DNA from: Spirulina sp.
GTDB taxonomy: Bacteria > Cyanobacteriota > Cyanobacteriia > Cyanobacteriales > Spirulinaceae
Length of the DNA: 39,788 nucleotides
Assembly: GCA_011390265.1 (NCBI GenBank)
Contig: JAABSU010000003.1
Coordinates: 1 to 39,788, forward strand
Reading direction: 5' to 3'
In this document: piece after piece, positions 38,274 to 39,788 of the stretch
Layout of the letters: each line of letters starts with the position of its first letter
How positions within the stretch are numbered: the stretch's first letter is position 1
The notes under the pieces: model-generated
What the model was told of the DNA's origin: nothing
Seen by the model: only the letters and a program-made list of their open reading frames with translations
Databases searched by the model: none
Made by a program: the position numbers and the translations under genes

Positions 38274-39722
38274 TTAAGGAATCGTAAAGTAAAACGTTGC
38301 CCCCTGTTCGATGGCTCCCTGGGCCCAAATTTCGCCGCCATGACGACGGATGATCCGCTGCACGGTGGCTAAACCGATGCCTGTACCGGGAAATTCGACG
38401 GTATTGTGGAGGCGCTGGAACACACCAAAGAGCATCTTGGCATATTGCATATCAAACCCTGCCCCATCATCGCGGACAAAATAAACCGGCGTTGTCTCTC
38501 CGGCCATCACCCCCAACTCAATGCGGGCGCTGGGGTGGTGGCTGGTGAACTTCCAGGCATTTTCCAGCAAATTGGTTAAGACAATCCCGATTAAGGTCGG
38601 ATCTGCTGTGACGTTAAGCTCCGGTGCAATCACGAATTCTACGGGCCTTTGGGGATCTTGAATTTGCAAATCCTGGATCAGGTTTGCTGCTAAGAGGCTG
38701 AGGTTCACCCATTGCGGTTTGAGTTCAGAACGGGATACCCGCGACAGAGACAGCAGATCGTCAATGAGGTGACTCATGCGACCAATGTTGTAGCGGATAC
38801 GCTCAAAATAATCCTGGGCCATGTCGTCAAATAGCTCGCCATAGTCCTCCAGGAGGGCTTGGCTAAAGCCGTTAATGGCTCGCAGGGGAGCGCGGAGATC
38901 ATGGGAGACGGAATAGGCAAAGGCTTCCAGTTCTGCGTTGGAGGCGGCTAGTTGTTGGCTGATTCTCAACAGATCGGCTTCGTGGGTTTTGCGCTCGGTA
39001 ATGTCTAAGACCGTACCCACTAAGGCGGTGACTTTCCCTTGGGCATCAAAAACGGCTTCTCCCCGCGCTTGGATGTAGGTGTAGGGGCGATCTGCGTGGC
39101 AGACGCGACATTCTAGATCGTAGGGTTTGCCGGTGGCGATCGCCTCCCCCACTACCTGATCATGATAAGCCTGATCATCCGGATGATAGATTTGCAAGAG
39201 TTCCTCATAACTGGGCATCCCCAGGGCAATATCGCGGCCTAGGAGCCGAAAAACCTCATCAGACCAAGTAATGGCTCCGGTGGCCACATCAAACTCCCAA
39301 CTGCCGAGATGGGCGATCCGTTGGGCGGCTTGGAGGTGGGCTTCCCGTTTTTTTAATGCCTTTTCAATCTCCAGTTGGTGGGTCAGATCCCGGGCGGCAG
39401 CATAGAGGAAAGAGCCGCCGGGTTGGGTGTACCATTCGAGGTGAAGATAACGACCATCGGCACAGCGATAACGATTCACAAAACCTTCCACCTTTTCTTG
39501 TTCCTTCAAGCGCCCAAGGGCGGCGAGGGTGGGGGCGCGATCTTCAGGATGGACGAAATCTAAGAGGATTTGCCCTTCTAGATCCTTAGCCGGATAACCC
39601 AAGGTGGTTTCCCAGGCGCGATTGACGCGGACAAATCGCCCTTCGACATCGGCAATACAGAGCAGATTTAGAGTTAGTTCAAAGAAGGGTTCAAGATTGG
39701 GTTGCATCATGTTGGGGAGCAC
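38274..39722 (-). CDS. PAS domain sensor histidine kinase (phytochrome-kinase-like output)
   Basis: PAS/PAC domains, AFAYSVSHDLRAPLRAINGFSQALLEDYGE, DDGAGFDMQYAKMLFGVFQRLHNTVEFPGTGIGLATVQRIIRRHGG. Alternative start MMQPNLEP. Confidence 0.95.
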   Translation of the reverse strand: MLPNMMQPNLEPFFELTLNLLCIADVEGRFVRVNRAWETTLGYPAKDLEGQILLDFVHPEDRAPTLAALGRLKEQEKVEGFVNRYRCADGRYLHLEWYTQPGGSFLYAAARDLTHQLEIEKALKKREAHLQAAQRIAHLGSWEFDVATGAITWSDEVFRLLGRDIALGMPSYEELLQIYHPDDQAYHDQVVGEAIATGKPYDLECRVCHADRPYTYIQARGEAVFDAQGKVTALVGTVLDITERKTHEADLLRISQQLAASNAELEAFAYSVSHDLRAPLRAINGFSQALLEDYGELFDDMAQDYFERIRYNIGRMSHLIDDLLSLSRVSRSELKPQWVNLSLLAANLIQDLQIQDPQRPVEFVIAPELNVTADPTLIGIVLTNLLENAWKFTSHHPSARIELGVMAGETTPVYFVRDDGAGFDMQYAKMLFGVFQRLHNTVEFPGTGIGLATVQRIIRRHGGEIWAQGAIEQGATFYFTIP

Positions 39723-39786
39723 TGGGCGTTAATAATGCTTGGATGGTCATGGTTAGCTGTTTTAACTTTACCGGCTTACTCAAGTA
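39691..39786 (-). CDS. C-terminal tail of a receiver-domain protein (truncated by window end)
   Basis: Minus strand reads YLSKPVKLKQLTMTIQALLTPSAPQHDATQS*; YLSKPV is the conserved REC Lys region. Overlaps the 5' end of the downstream kinase gene. Confidence 0.8.
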   Translation of the reverse strand, partial: YLSKPVKLKQLTMTIQALLTPSAPQHDATQS

Positions 39787-39788
39787 TT

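Noticed and set aside
1-39788. CRISPR array
   Set aside because: The only repeats seen are pairs or a single tandem duplication; no regularly spaced repeat-spacer structure and no cas genes.
1-39788. tRNA or rRNA genes
   Set aside because: No recognisable GGTTCGAATCC-type T-loop with a cloverleaf or rRNA motifs found on reading; tRNAscan would be decisive.

Overview
Cyanobacterial chromosomal segment, inferred from abundant HIP1 octamers (GCGATCGC), a SasA-type kinase with a KaiB-like N-terminus, and Rcp1-like regulators. The left ~5 kb is accessory DNA. It holds the C-terminal end of a CHAT protease, then what reads as an integron gene-cassette array with no integrase in view (CALIN-like). 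I see two convincing attC sites (1793-1899 and 3427-3519), each an imperfect inverted repeat with a single unpaired base in the L arm. I also see two ~95% identical ~200-bp structured repeats (901-1129 and 2165-2368) that begin at GTATAAC and diverge exactly at GTTA. The cassettes carry a LuxI/FeeM-like acyltransferase, a mostly non-coding unit, and a coupled DUF6884 + GIY-YIG nuclease pair. A toxin-antitoxin cluster follows (DUF433/DUF5615, an orphan antitoxin, HicA/HicB). The middle is mostly housekeeping: glyS, LCP protein, aldo/keto reductase, sasA, GH57, DUF1997, cobO, DUF2993, pseudouridine synthase, RodZ-like, DUF389, zf-TFIIB, CocE/NonD hydrolase, GT4 and SIMPL. Several large PAS/GAF histidine kinases are interspersed. 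At 30.95-34.94 kb there is a Type IIL (MmeI-like) fused restriction-methyltransferase with a sharp internal composition mosaic, next to a C5-cytosine methyltransferase. The right end is a minus-strand phosphorelay cluster. All calls come from reading the sequence; no database search was run.
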